Shown: positions 1 to 8,358 of the stretch, in pieces
Layout of the letters: every line of letters begins with the position of its first letter
Position numbering within the stretch: the first letter of the stretch is position 1
Source: Phytoseiulus persimilis
Taxonomy: Eukaryota; Arthropoda; Arachnida; Mesostigmata; Phytoseiidae
Length of the DNA stretch: 64,000 nt
Assembly: GCA_037576195.1 (NCBI GenBank)
Contig: CM075101.1
Span: 2,108,001-2,172,000 of the forward strand
Direction of reading: 5' to 3'
Made by a program: the position numbers and the translations under genes
Notes under the pieces: model-generated
What the model was told of the DNA's origin: nothing
What the model saw: only the letters and a program-made list of their open reading frames with translations
Databases searched by the model: none

Positions 1-180
1 CCTGGATCTTGCTTGAAATGCTCGGTAGCTCCGCTAGGCTCCCCGCTGTCGTCGCGGTCTCCCAGCAACAGCTCTCAGCGCTCCCGTAGCAGATCGCCAA
101 GCTGGCGGAGGCCGCTCTCTCTGAAAATGCGTTCATATAGTAAACACTGCGGGCAAAGTTCCTATACCCGACCCTGAGGG

Positions 181-1065
181 GGGTATAGGAAATCTGTACC
201 CAATCGAGTCGGATGGATGCATTTTTAAAGGGACCTCCGACCGCTGAGCTGGCGGCGCGTTCGCTGCTCCGTGTTTACAGCCGCGAGATTGTACTCACAT
301 CTGTGGCGGAGAATTCAGCACACGGAGAAGCAGGCGCAAGAGACCCCTGAGAAAGCGACTAAACTGAGCAGAAATTATCGAACTCTGAGTTAATCGTGCT
401 GAGTGACATGAAGTATCGGAATCACCAAGCACTGAACGACTAGCGGGTGACTCGAATGGAGACTACAAACGTCAGATCGAAGGAGATCCATGTACTCATC
501 TCAATACGATACGGTGTAATATTCGTTACTTCTCCGATGAGTCAAGGAAGTGTGTACAGAGAATATGAACCACAGTTCTCGGATCGCGAGGGTATGGGTG
601 GGCCATGTGATACTTTAGAAGCAACGGCGGATCCAACGGGTGACGAAGGGTAAAATGCTTCAGTCTACCAGTCGGGGGCACCCCGAAAGGTCTCGAATGG
701 TCTCGAAAGGCGACCTGGAACTCTATTGCCCGTGAGCCACGGTTCCCATGAGTACATGGATCTCCTTCGATCTGACGTTTGTAGTCTCCATTCGAGTCAC
801 CTGCTAGTCGTTCAGTGCATGGTAACTCCGATACTTCATGTCATTCAGCACGATCAACTCAGAGTTCGATAATTTCTGCTCAGTTTAGTCGCTTTCTCAG
901 AGCATTTTGCGCCTGCTTCTCCGTGTTCTCAATTCTCTGCCACAGGTGTGAGCACGATCTCGCGGATGTAAACACGGAGCAGCGAACGCGCTGCCAGCTC
1001 AGCGGTCGGAGGTCCCTTCAAAAATGAATCCATCCGACTCGATTGGGTACAGATTTCCTATACCC
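181..1065. mobile_element. Foldback / long-TIR element, 319-bp arms
   Basis: Positions 181-499 and 748-1065 are long imperfect inverted repeats around a 248-bp loop (500-747). Both outer ends read GGGTATAGGAAATCTG inward. The arms carry the core ATTTTTAAAGGGACC followed by CGACCGCT, which recurs in the foldback cluster at 33.4-35.1 kb. Both flanks contain CTGAGGG (174-180 and 1067-1073), a possible but imperfect target duplication. No transposase is encoded; short open frames inside are chance products of the inverted structure. Long TIRs suggest a non-autonomous MULE-like or foldback transposon; the superfamily is inferred. Confidence 0.75.
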
Positions 1066-1972
1066 GCTGAGGGGGGAACGGCCATTTCCTCGAAAAAAAA
1101 ATGGCCGACCGGGAGCGCGATCGGAAGGGGAGAGGAGAGCCGACCGATGTAATCAATAGGAAAGAGACGCGAGGGTCCGAGCGACGAACGGGCCAGCGCT
1201 CTCGGCTGGAAGTCAGTCTCGAGTTCTCAAGCCCCTGTTCAAGACATTGGGCGTCGGGGGTCCGCCGGGATCCACCGCGTTGCATGGAAGACGAAATGAT
1301 CTTATCATATTATTACTCTACTTACAAGAACGGGGTTGAGACCAGTGAGATTTGTACATTGATATTCACATGCTAACGATGCGGAAGCTGACGAATTTAC
1401 CGCACTCCGAGATCGAACGATGAGGTGAGCGACGATGGGCGGAAGCAATCCTTGACCCCCAGATGCGGAAAAGTGTTATCCGTGGAGATGCTGTCAGACA
1501 CGGGTTATTCGTCTCAATGCCTCAAACGCAAATGGTTTCGTAATAGAGCGAAGATACGCGACAGAAATCGGCGGCGACCCATCGAACAGAGTCTGAAGAC
1601 TGACAGATGTCCTTCATCTGTGACACTTCAGGCCCTTCTGTATCCAGACCTCTTGTGTATCTAGGGGAGGCAGACAAGGCACGTGCTCCGGGCGCAAAGC
1701 TGACGGGACGCGCAGTCAGAGGCGCAAAGCTGAGGGGCGTGAAATCTTAGTTGATTTTTCACATAGTATACGTAACCACGGAATAAACTCAACTCGTATC
1801 CTGGAATAACAAGCGCCCCAGAGATCTGAGGGGTGCGAACGAAGTGCATCTCTATATCTCGTCCAGGCACAAAGCTGAGAACAGACGGATTCGAATATCT
1901 GTCAATCTCCTAAACTGCAGCCGAAATTCAATCCGATTCGGGAACAGAATCGCGACTCAGAGAGCTGAGGGG
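1066..1972. other. Gene-empty stretch left of gypsy-1
   Basis: No recognisable coding sequence. The only pattern seen is a short motif, CAAAGCTGA with variable flanks, at about 1,694, 1,726 and 1,871. A related GCTGAGGGG directly abuts the 5' LTR of the next element. Confidence 0.5.
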
Positions 1973-2070
1973 TGTTATGTCCCGAGCCAAGCCGAGGCTA
2001 TATAAAGAGGCTTCGTTGAATAAACTATGCCTAGTCATTCGCTATCTTCGTTATCAGTGCAGACACAACA
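1973..2070 (+). repeat. gypsy-1 5' LTR
   Basis: The 98-bp LTR begins TGTTATGTCCCG and ends CAGACACAACA. It contains a TATA-like TATATAAAG near its centre and AATAAA downstream of that, so promoter and polyadenylation signals fit in under 100 bp. It differs from the 3' copy by one base (TTATCAGTG here, TTATGAGTG there). Confidence 0.95.
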
Positions 2071-2071
2071 A

Positions 2072-2082
2072 TTGGCGCAGTC
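2072..2082 (+). other. gypsy-1 primer-binding site
   Basis: TGGCGCAGTCG lies one base after the 5' LTR. It is complementary to the 3' end of a tRNA-Ser acceptor (CGACTGCG plus CCA), the primer class used by several insect Ty3/mdg4 elements. Confidence 0.7.
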
Positions 2083-2168
2083 GAGATCGGACCGGAATTT
2101 TTCGGATTTCACAGTTCTGTGATAGGTAACGTCGAGTTCATCCAAAGGAACGAGAGCTGATAGCGGTC

Positions 2169-5100
2169 ATGGCCCCACCTCCAGATGCAGATAAAGGCGA
2201 CCACCCGAACGACCTCGGGGCGGTACTAAGGAGCATGGCTGAGGCGATCGCAAAGCTGGCAGCAGCTCAAACAGGGAGTGTGGCAACAACGTCCGCATCA
2301 TCCATGATGCAACACACGGTGGCTCTGCTGGGCACCTTCGTGTATAAGCCGGAGCAAGATCTGATCTTCAAACACTGGTTTGCTCGGAATCGAGAAATTT
2401 TGGAGCAAGCGACTCCCGATGACAAGGTCAGGGTACAATTACTCTTGAAAGCTCTGGGACCAGCGGAATATGCTCGCCTTCTCAGTCGATTGTCCCCAGT
2501 GCTTCCAGAAACAAAGCCGTACGCAGACATGACGGGAATTCTCGAAAAGACTTTCGGCCCAACGAAATCGATATTCCGTAGAAGGCATGAGATTCTCAGC
2601 CAACAAGCTCCACTATCCGCGTTGTCCAACCCGGAGGAAATCGTGGACTGGGCTAATCTGAAGGGCGATCAGTTCGAATGGAGCTCCTTGACCGAAGAGA
2701 TGTTCAAGATCTGTCTGGCTATCAATTACGCCGCTGGGCCGGCCTTCAAGAGCATGAGGAATGTGATGCTCAAAGCTGTTGACGACAAACCGGCTTTGAC
2801 GATCGCTCAGTTGCGCGAGGTTCTCACCGGCTACGCCACGAGGACCCGAGACTCCGCGATCGAAACGGGCGATGAGGCATCGCAAGTAATCGCTCAAGTG
2901 CAGCAACGAAGTTCAGGGAGTCGAGGTGTCAAGCCAATTTCCAGGCAGCTTAGGACGGAACGATCCGATACCGGCAGCCGTGCGGGTCTGAAGTGTATCA
3001 GTTGCGGAGACCCTCACGAACGAGCGGGGTGTCGTTTCCGTTCCGCAACCTGCCATCACTGCCACAAGGTTGGGCATGTGAAGAAGGTTTGTAGAGAGTT
3101 CCTCAGGTCGCAAAAGAGGGTCTTCGCGGTTGATGTGCTGGAGGCTTCTGCCAACGAAGCACAGCCAAGCCGTGGGCGAGCTCACGCGACAGTTCGCATC
3201 AACGGGATTCCTCTCACTCTCCGTATCGATACGGGGGCCGATCTGACTACTATCGGAACGTCACTGTGGGAAAAGCTCAAGCGTCCGGCGCTTAGCCACA
3301 TGGAATCAAGATGTACGGCGGTCAATGGTCAACCTCTGAAAGTTCTTGGTTTTTTCACCGCGAGGTTTACCTTGGATCCTGCGTTTAAGAAAGGAGTGAC
3401 AGACAAGGTCATTGTACTCGAGGAGGGCCAAGCCTCTTTGCTCGGAAGCGTTCCCACCTTCGGTCTAGGTCTAGTTCAACCTAGCGAGCATGTCAGCATT
3501 GCGGCAGTGTCCGCAGCGCCGGCCGAGGACGAGGCGTGGGGTCGTCGCTTCCCGGAAGTCTTCAAGGAGGGGTTGGGTCTCTGCTCCAAGGTCGAAGTGA
3601 GTCTGGAGCTCAAAGAGGGTTCGAAACCCGTACATCTCCGTGCGCGGCCTGTTGCAGGACCTTTCCGCGAAGCCGTCGAGAAGGAACTGGATCGATTGCT
3701 CGAGAATGGCACTTTGTCTCGAGTGGAATCTTCGGAGTGGGCGTGTCCTATCGTCGTTGCGAAGAAGGCGAACGGCAAGATTCGCGTATGCGCGGACTTC
3801 TCAACGGGACTGAACGCAGCTCTGCGGGACATCTCGCATCCAATACCAAACATGGAGGATATCATGACTCGCTTTTCAGGGAATCGAATATTCACCCAGT
3901 TGGATCTTTCAGATGCCTATCTTCAGCTCCCGCTCGAGCCTTCGAGCCGCGCTCTCACGACAATCAACACACACCGTGGATTGTTCCAGTACAACCGCCT
4001 TGTTTTCGGGTTGAAAACTGCTCCTGCAATTTTTCAGAGAGCGATGGATCAGGCGCTTAACGGCCTCCAAGGCGTTCTCGTTTACCTCGATGATATTCTG
4101 GTAATGGGCGCGGACCAGTCGGAGCACGATCGACGGCTGAGTGGTACCCTAGCCAGGCTTCAGGAATGGGGATTTCGGCTAGGCTTGCCGAAATGCACTT
4201 TTAATGCCCGGGTTGTGAAGTATCTAGGCATGATCATCGACGCTCAAGGGATCCGAGCTGACCCCGAGAAAATAGCGGCCATCCGGGAGTTACGCAAGCC
4301 TTCGAACGTCGGAGAGGTTCGGTCGTTGCTGGGGTTGGTCAATTACTACGGCAAGTTTGTGGACAAACTTCATCAATCAAAGGCAGTGTTCGAGTCACTC
4401 TTGGCAAAATCCGTTCCGTTCAAGTGGACCACCGCTCACGACAAGGCTTTCACGGCAGTCAAGAGTATACTTTCAGGTCCGCTAATGCTCGCGCATTATG
4501 ATCCGCGACAGCGTCTGGTCGTAGCAGCCGATGCGTGCGACACGGGTATCGGCGGTGTCCTGATACAACGTTGCGAAGATGGGTCGGAGAAAGCCGTTTT
4601 CCATATCTCCAAGTCGCTAACACCGACTCAACGCAACTATAGTCAAATTGAGAAGGAGGCGCTGGCTCTGGTGACCACAGTGGAACGCCTGAGAAACTTC
4701 GTATGGGGGCGACACTTCACGTTGCAGACTGATCATCGCCCTCTCTTGGCTCTTTTCCGGACTACAGATACGAAGGGGCTGAGCGAGCGCACTGCGGCAA
4801 GGCTGAAGCGCTGGGCTCTGCGACTCGTTGGATTCGATTTCGAGATCGAATATGTTCGTACCACGGAGTTCGGTCAAGCCTATGCTCTTTCGAGGCTGAT
4901 CCAAGAAGTGCGCAAAGACGCGGCGAGTTCTGATATGGACGAGGTGATCGCAAGCCTCGAGTGTCAAGAGACGGAAATCAAGAGCCTGGTGACCCTCAGG
5001 AAAGCTTTCACGCCTACCGGGGTCAAGATCCGGGAGGCTACGGAGAAAGACGCCATCCTGAAAAAAGTGCTACTTCGGCTGAAGTCTGGATGGCAGAAGG

Positions 5101-5684
5101 CGGATTTCAAAGATCGGGCGTTGCGTCCCTTCGCTCAACAAGCGGAATCGCTTTGCGACGCCGAAGGAGTTCTTCTATGCAACGAGCGAGTCGTGGTTCC
5201 AGTCTCCTTGAGAGGACCGGTGTTGAGCAAGTTACACGAAGGCCATCCCGGGGTAGTGAGAATGAAGGCATTGGCCCGGGCCCATTTCTACTGGCCAGGC
5301 ATGTCTTCGGAGGTCGAGCGAGTAGTCAAGGCGTGCGCACACTGCGCACAGCAAGCGCCAAAGCCGATCAAGGTTCCCCTCGCACCGTGGCCGGATCCGA
5401 CAGCCCCGTGGGTGCGAGTCCACCTAGATTTCGCGGAGCCGCAGAAGGGACTCATTTTTCTTGTAATCGTGGACGCTTACTCGAAATATGTGGACGCGGT
5501 TTTCATGAAGCGAGCTTCGGGGGAAGCTCTCGTCAAGTACCTCAGAGCCTTGTTCAGGCAGTCTTCCGCAAGATCTCTGGCCAGCTCCCGGAAGCGGGAC
5601 AAAGCTTTAAGGAAAGTTACGACAGGCACCATGGCGTGCGGCCCAGGGCCTTCACGAAGGGGGAGGAAGTGGTCGTGGAACTGA
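2169..5684 (+). CDS. gypsy-1 gag-pol polyprotein, truncated in integrase
   Basis: A single frame from ATG 2169 fuses gag and pol. Visible domains: gag with zinc-knuckle cysteines near residues 276-300 (CISCGDPHERAGC, then CHHCHKVGHVKKVC); aspartic protease around residue 350 (DTGAD); reverse transcriptase with YLDDI around 639; RNase H (DACDTGIGG near 788); and integrase with an HHCC zinc finger from about 1023 (HEGHPGV to CAHC) and the first catalytic Asp in HLDFAEP near 1084. At about nucleotide 5560 homology stops and the frame runs out-of-frame to TGA 5684. The second Asp and the Glu of the integrase DDE triad are missing, consistent with an internal deletion that also shifts frame. Confidence 0.93.
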   Translation: MAPPPDADKGDHPNDLGAVLRSMAEAIAKLAAAQTGSVATTSASSMMQHTVALLGTFVYKPEQDLIFKHWFARNREILEQATPDDKVRVQLLLKALGPAEYARLLSRLSPVLPETKPYADMTGILEKTFGPTKSIFRRRHEILSQQAPLSALSNPEEIVDWANLKGDQFEWSSLTEEMFKICLAINYAAGPAFKSMRNVMLKAVDDKPALTIAQLREVLTGYATRTRDSAIETGDEASQVIAQVQQRSSGSRGVKPISRQLRTERSDTGSRAGLKCISCGDPHERAGCRFRSATCHHCHKVGHVKKVCREFLRSQKRVFAVDVLEASANEAQPSRGRAHATVRINGIPLTLRIDTGADLTTIGTSLWEKLKRPALSHMESRCTAVNGQPLKVLGFFTARFTLDPAFKKGVTDKVIVLEEGQASLLGSVPTFGLGLVQPSEHVSIAAVSAAPAEDEAWGRRFPEVFKEGLGLCSKVEVSLELKEGSKPVHLRARPVAGPFREAVEKELDRLLENGTLSRVESSEWACPIVVAKKANGKIRVCADFSTGLNAALRDISHPIPNMEDIMTRFSGNRIFTQLDLSDAYLQLPLEPSSRALTTINTHRGLFQYNRLVFGLKTAPAIFQRAMDQALNGLQGVLVYLDDILVMGADQSEHDRRLSGTLARLQEWGFRLGLPKCTFNARVVKYLGMIIDAQGIRADPEKIAAIRELRKPSNVGEVRSLLGLVNYYGKFVDKLHQSKAVFESLLAKSVPFKWTTAHDKAFTAVKSILSGPLMLAHYDPRQRLVVAADACDTGIGGVLIQRCEDGSEKAVFHISKSLTPTQRNYSQIEKEALALVTTVERLRNFVWGRHFTLQTDHRPLLALFRTTDTKGLSERTAARLKRWALRLVGFDFEIEYVRTTEFGQAYALSRLIQEVRKDAASSDMDEVIASLECQETEIKSLVTLRKAFTPTGVKIREATEKDAILKKVLLRLKSGWQKADFKDRALRPFAQQAESLCDAEGVLLCNERVVVPVSLRGPVLSKLHEGHPGVVRMKALARAHFYWPGMSSEVERVVKACAHCAQQAPKPIKVPLAPWPDPTAPWVRVHLDFAEPQKGLIFLVIVDAYSKYVDAVFMKRASGEALVKYLRALFRQSSARSLASSRKRDKALRKVTTGTMACGPGPSRRGRKWSWN

Positions 5685-6136
5685 ATCCCCGGAAAAGAGT
5701 GCCAGCCACGTTTGTCCAGGGCCTCGGGAAAGCCATGGCGCATGTGGAGTACGACGGCAGGCTGTTGCGCCGGCACCTTAATCAAATTTGGAAGCGGAGC
5801 TTCAGGCGACCCTCAGACTCGGCGGATTGCTCGGAGGAGTTTTTGCCGTCGGCCTCCGACCCAGAAAACGCGCAGCCGGCCGCGCAAGATCTGTGCCAGG
5901 ACATCAGGGAGTCGTCGCCAACCGCGTCATCGGGGGACGCCGCGAGCCCGGATATCGACGTGTCGCAGCCCGCGACGCTGCAAACCAACGACCAAGAGCC
6001 GTCTGAAGCGACGGGCTCCCAGCGCGAAACGGTTAAACCCGCGACGCTACGCGTGCAGCCGGCGCGAGCGGCAAAGGCTCCGCAGGACTACCGCTGGCTT
6101 TCTGGGGTTCGTCGTCTATGGGGTCAAGACGACTGA
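5563..6136 (+). pseudogene. gypsy-1 integrase C-terminal tail, out of frame
   Basis: After the deletion joint the integrase C-terminal region continues in the +2 frame. It includes a SYDRHHGVRPR segment and a GEEVVVELNPRK segment typical of the post-catalytic region, then an acidic/Ser-rich tail ending in TGA at 6134-6136, ten bases before the 3' LTR. It can only be translated by frameshifting. Confidence 0.8.
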
Positions 6137-6146
6137 AAGGGAGGGA

Positions 6147-6244
6147 TGTTATGTCCCGAGCCAAGCCGAGGCTATATAAAGAGGCTTCGTTGAATAAACT
6201 ATGCCTAGTCATTCGCTATCTTCGTTATGAGTGCAGACACAACA
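6147..6244 (+). repeat. gypsy-1 3' LTR
   Basis: A 98-bp copy of the LTR, preceded by the purine tract at 6135-6146 and followed by the target duplication AGGGG. Confidence 0.95.
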
Positions 6245-6249
6245 AGGGG

Positions 6250-6843
6250 GCGCAGAATCGAAGTTACAGCTCGATGCATCAAAGAGGTTCCATGATGAGA
6301 TAAATGAGATTAGAATAATAAGGAATGAGTCATGATCATCATGGGTCAAGAAAGGCTGCGCGTATTCGCTTTTGAGCAGTGAGAGGAACGAAACGGAAGG
6401 AAACAGACTTCGAAGCTGTAATGGAAAGTCTCGCTGCAGTCAAGGCTCATCGTACGCGATTCAGGTCATCACAATATCGTGATTACAATGAGTGAGCATG
6501 TCCTTGTTTTCAATTGTCAGGAGCTCTCCAGATTCCCCACCAAGTTTCCGTGCGGGTTTCAGGGGGGGGGGGTAAGGCTCACTTTTGCCGGTTTGCTCCG
6601 GGCCGGGCTTGAGCTATAATAGATACGCCACTGATCTAGACCTGATTTTCCGTGAAGAGGGAAACGAAGTCTACCTGTATCAAGCCTCAGCAATTTTCGA
6701 AGGCGAGGGAAGATCTCTCATACAGGGACAGGTTCGGCCTCAAGCGATTCGAGAGACCGATCTTGTACTTTGTGGTGGCCTTGAAAAAAGCCTTTTTTCT
6801 GAGGGCCTGTTGTTGAGGGGTTCCAGGCTCCCCGTTGCCCGGT
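6250..6843. other. Gene-empty stretch between gypsy-1 and MULE-1
   Basis: No coding sequence recognised. A G10 homopolymer lies near 6,565. This interval should contain the 3' end of MULE-1, but no terminal repeat could be paired with the other side. Confidence 0.4.
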
Positions 6844-7955
6844 TCAGGATATCGTCGAGTGCAGTATCTGGTACATCATTTGGTATCTGAAGTACGGCAC
6901 ATCGCTTTGGGAGAAATTCATTCGTGCGTTCCGAGCCTCGTAGTCTGCGTACTTGAGGGCGAATACTCCACAGTCGGAACCGTTGTGCTGCTGAGGGAGA
7001 CCGTGAATGATCGGGAGATCCCAGTCGTCAATAACGAGAGAACATCCTAGCTTTCCGGCCATTTCTTCCTCCAAGTAAAACAGCAGGTTTCGTTGCAAGG
7101 CAGTGTTCTGGCGACCAAAGGAACTCAAAAACGTGATCTTTTTGAACCGGAAATCCACGATCGCCATGGACCAGTGATTGTCCGAGTGTACGGGCAACAG
7201 GAGCAAATCGTGAGCGAATAAGTCGACGTTCTTCGTCCAGCGAGCAACTGTGTTGTAATGCGCTCGGTGGTTATAGATCTTCAGAAAGAACGTGCTGAAG
7301 GCGTACACTTTGAGCGAACCCGGTTTGTTCTTGCTCCGCTTGACTATGAGATCAAGATATACATCCATGATCGTATCATTCAGCCAATTCAGCCCAAGAA
7401 GAGTCTCCAGATCGTTGCAGGTGACGGAGATGTTTGATATCTTGACGAGGGTCTGTGTCTGGGGTTTCCTGAGTGCCTCTTTGATGACGCTGAGCATATC
7501 ATCAGATATCGGTGTGAGTTGAGTACCGGAGACGTGGGAGTCGGATGAGGTCTTCTCAAGAGTGTTTTGCTCTCGGAGATCGCGAGGCTGATGAGATATA
7601 TCTCCTAGCTCGGACACCTTGTCGTTCGTACGCGGTGGACTTGTCTCATCCATGGGATCTTCAACCCTCTTTCGCTCTTGCTGATGCGGCGGACCTCGGA
7701 GGCAGTCATGGTCTGAGTGGAAGGGGAGGTTCATCGGCGCCAGTGAGTAGTCGTGGTCTACTGGAGTTGGAAGATTATCCAAGTGGCTGTGCACGATTCT
7801 TGTGAAGATGCGATCTGGCGTCTCGACTCCAACTTCCTCGTCAACCTCCTTCTTTGTGTGTTCTCCCCGCTCAGGCGAAACATCGTTCCATATATCCTCA
7901 TGCAAGTGGTCTCGCGAAGCCCCGCTCTTCGTTCGTTTTTCTCGCTTGTCACCAA
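6844..7955 (-). CDS. Ulp1/SENP-like C48 cysteine peptidase exon of MULE-1
   Basis: The last 200 residues match the Ulp1 (C48) fold: GLNWLNDTIMDVYLDL substrate-groove region, catalytic His in DNHWSMAIVDF, Gln in PQQHNG and catalytic Cys in SDCGVFALKY. These enzymes cleave SUMO-like modifiers. The Asp expected about 17 residues after the His is replaced by Ser (FLSSFG), so activity is doubtful. The N-terminal 180 residues are charged and unassigned. No ATG lies near the open-frame start, while a strong acceptor (CTCTCTCAG at 7956-7964) is in the right phase to join the upstream transposase exon. I therefore read it as a fused C-terminal domain rather than a separate gene. Ulp1 domains are known passengers of plant MULEs. 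Confidence 0.8.
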
Positions 7956-8080
7956 CTGAGAGAGGAATGACACAAGCATAGATGAAGGGATTCACAAGCT
8001 CGACGTGACGGTCGGAGGCACCTCGAGTACCCGTATAGAGTTCTTTTCGGAATTCGCATGCTATAGGCTCGGATACTCAC

Positions 8081-8262
8081 AGCCGCCAACTCGGAATTTG
8101 ACTCTGTCCACGAACATCTTCGGGCTGATAAAGCCGGTTGCCAATCGGTCCCAGTTGATGTGTATCAGGGCGTTATTGATTCGAGTCGCTTTCCCGGGAA
8201 CAGATCTGATGTGAACGTAGCCTTTATCGCGGGATCTCTTGTCGGTCGGAACGTCCTGGGTA
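8081..8262 (-). CDS. MULE-1 transposase C-terminal segment (Helitron-proximal)
   Basis: It encodes KGYVHIRSVPGKATRIN and, further on, FVDRVKFRVGG, matching the MULE-2 C-terminus (MHIRSRPSRATRLN, INRVKFRVG). The frame starts exactly at the Helitron boundary, and a GTGAGT donor follows 8081. Across the 4.5-kb insertion the codon is split TA|T and continues in frame with 12766. Confidence 0.8.
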
Positions 8263-8358
8263 TCCTTACTATACATAATCGGCTTCGTCTGTAAGTTTGT
8301 CAGTTTGTCTGTTTGTCCGCACTTTTTCTGGAGCATATGGAGGTGATTCCGGGACCAA

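Larger units (their letters stand above)
1973..6244 (+). mobile_element. Ty3/mdg4-type LTR retrotransposon gypsy-1, full length but defective
   Basis: The element is bounded by two 98-bp LTRs that differ at a single base. It is flanked on both sides by the 5-bp target duplication AGGGG (1968-1972 and 6245-6249). Internal order is primer-binding site, gag-pol reading frame, purine tract (AAAGGGAGGGA) and 3' LTR. Pol order is PR-RT-RNase H-IN, which places it in Ty3/mdg4 (Metaviridae-like). The integrase core is deleted, so the copy should not integrate by itself. One LTR difference implies a recent insertion. Confidence 0.95.

Noticed and set aside
1..160. Partial gene at the left edge
   Set aside because: GC-rich and open for a short distance, but too short to recognise.
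3536..4060. Second gene in another frame inside gypsy-1 (174 aa)
   Set aside because: A shadow of the gag-pol frame with no homology of its own.
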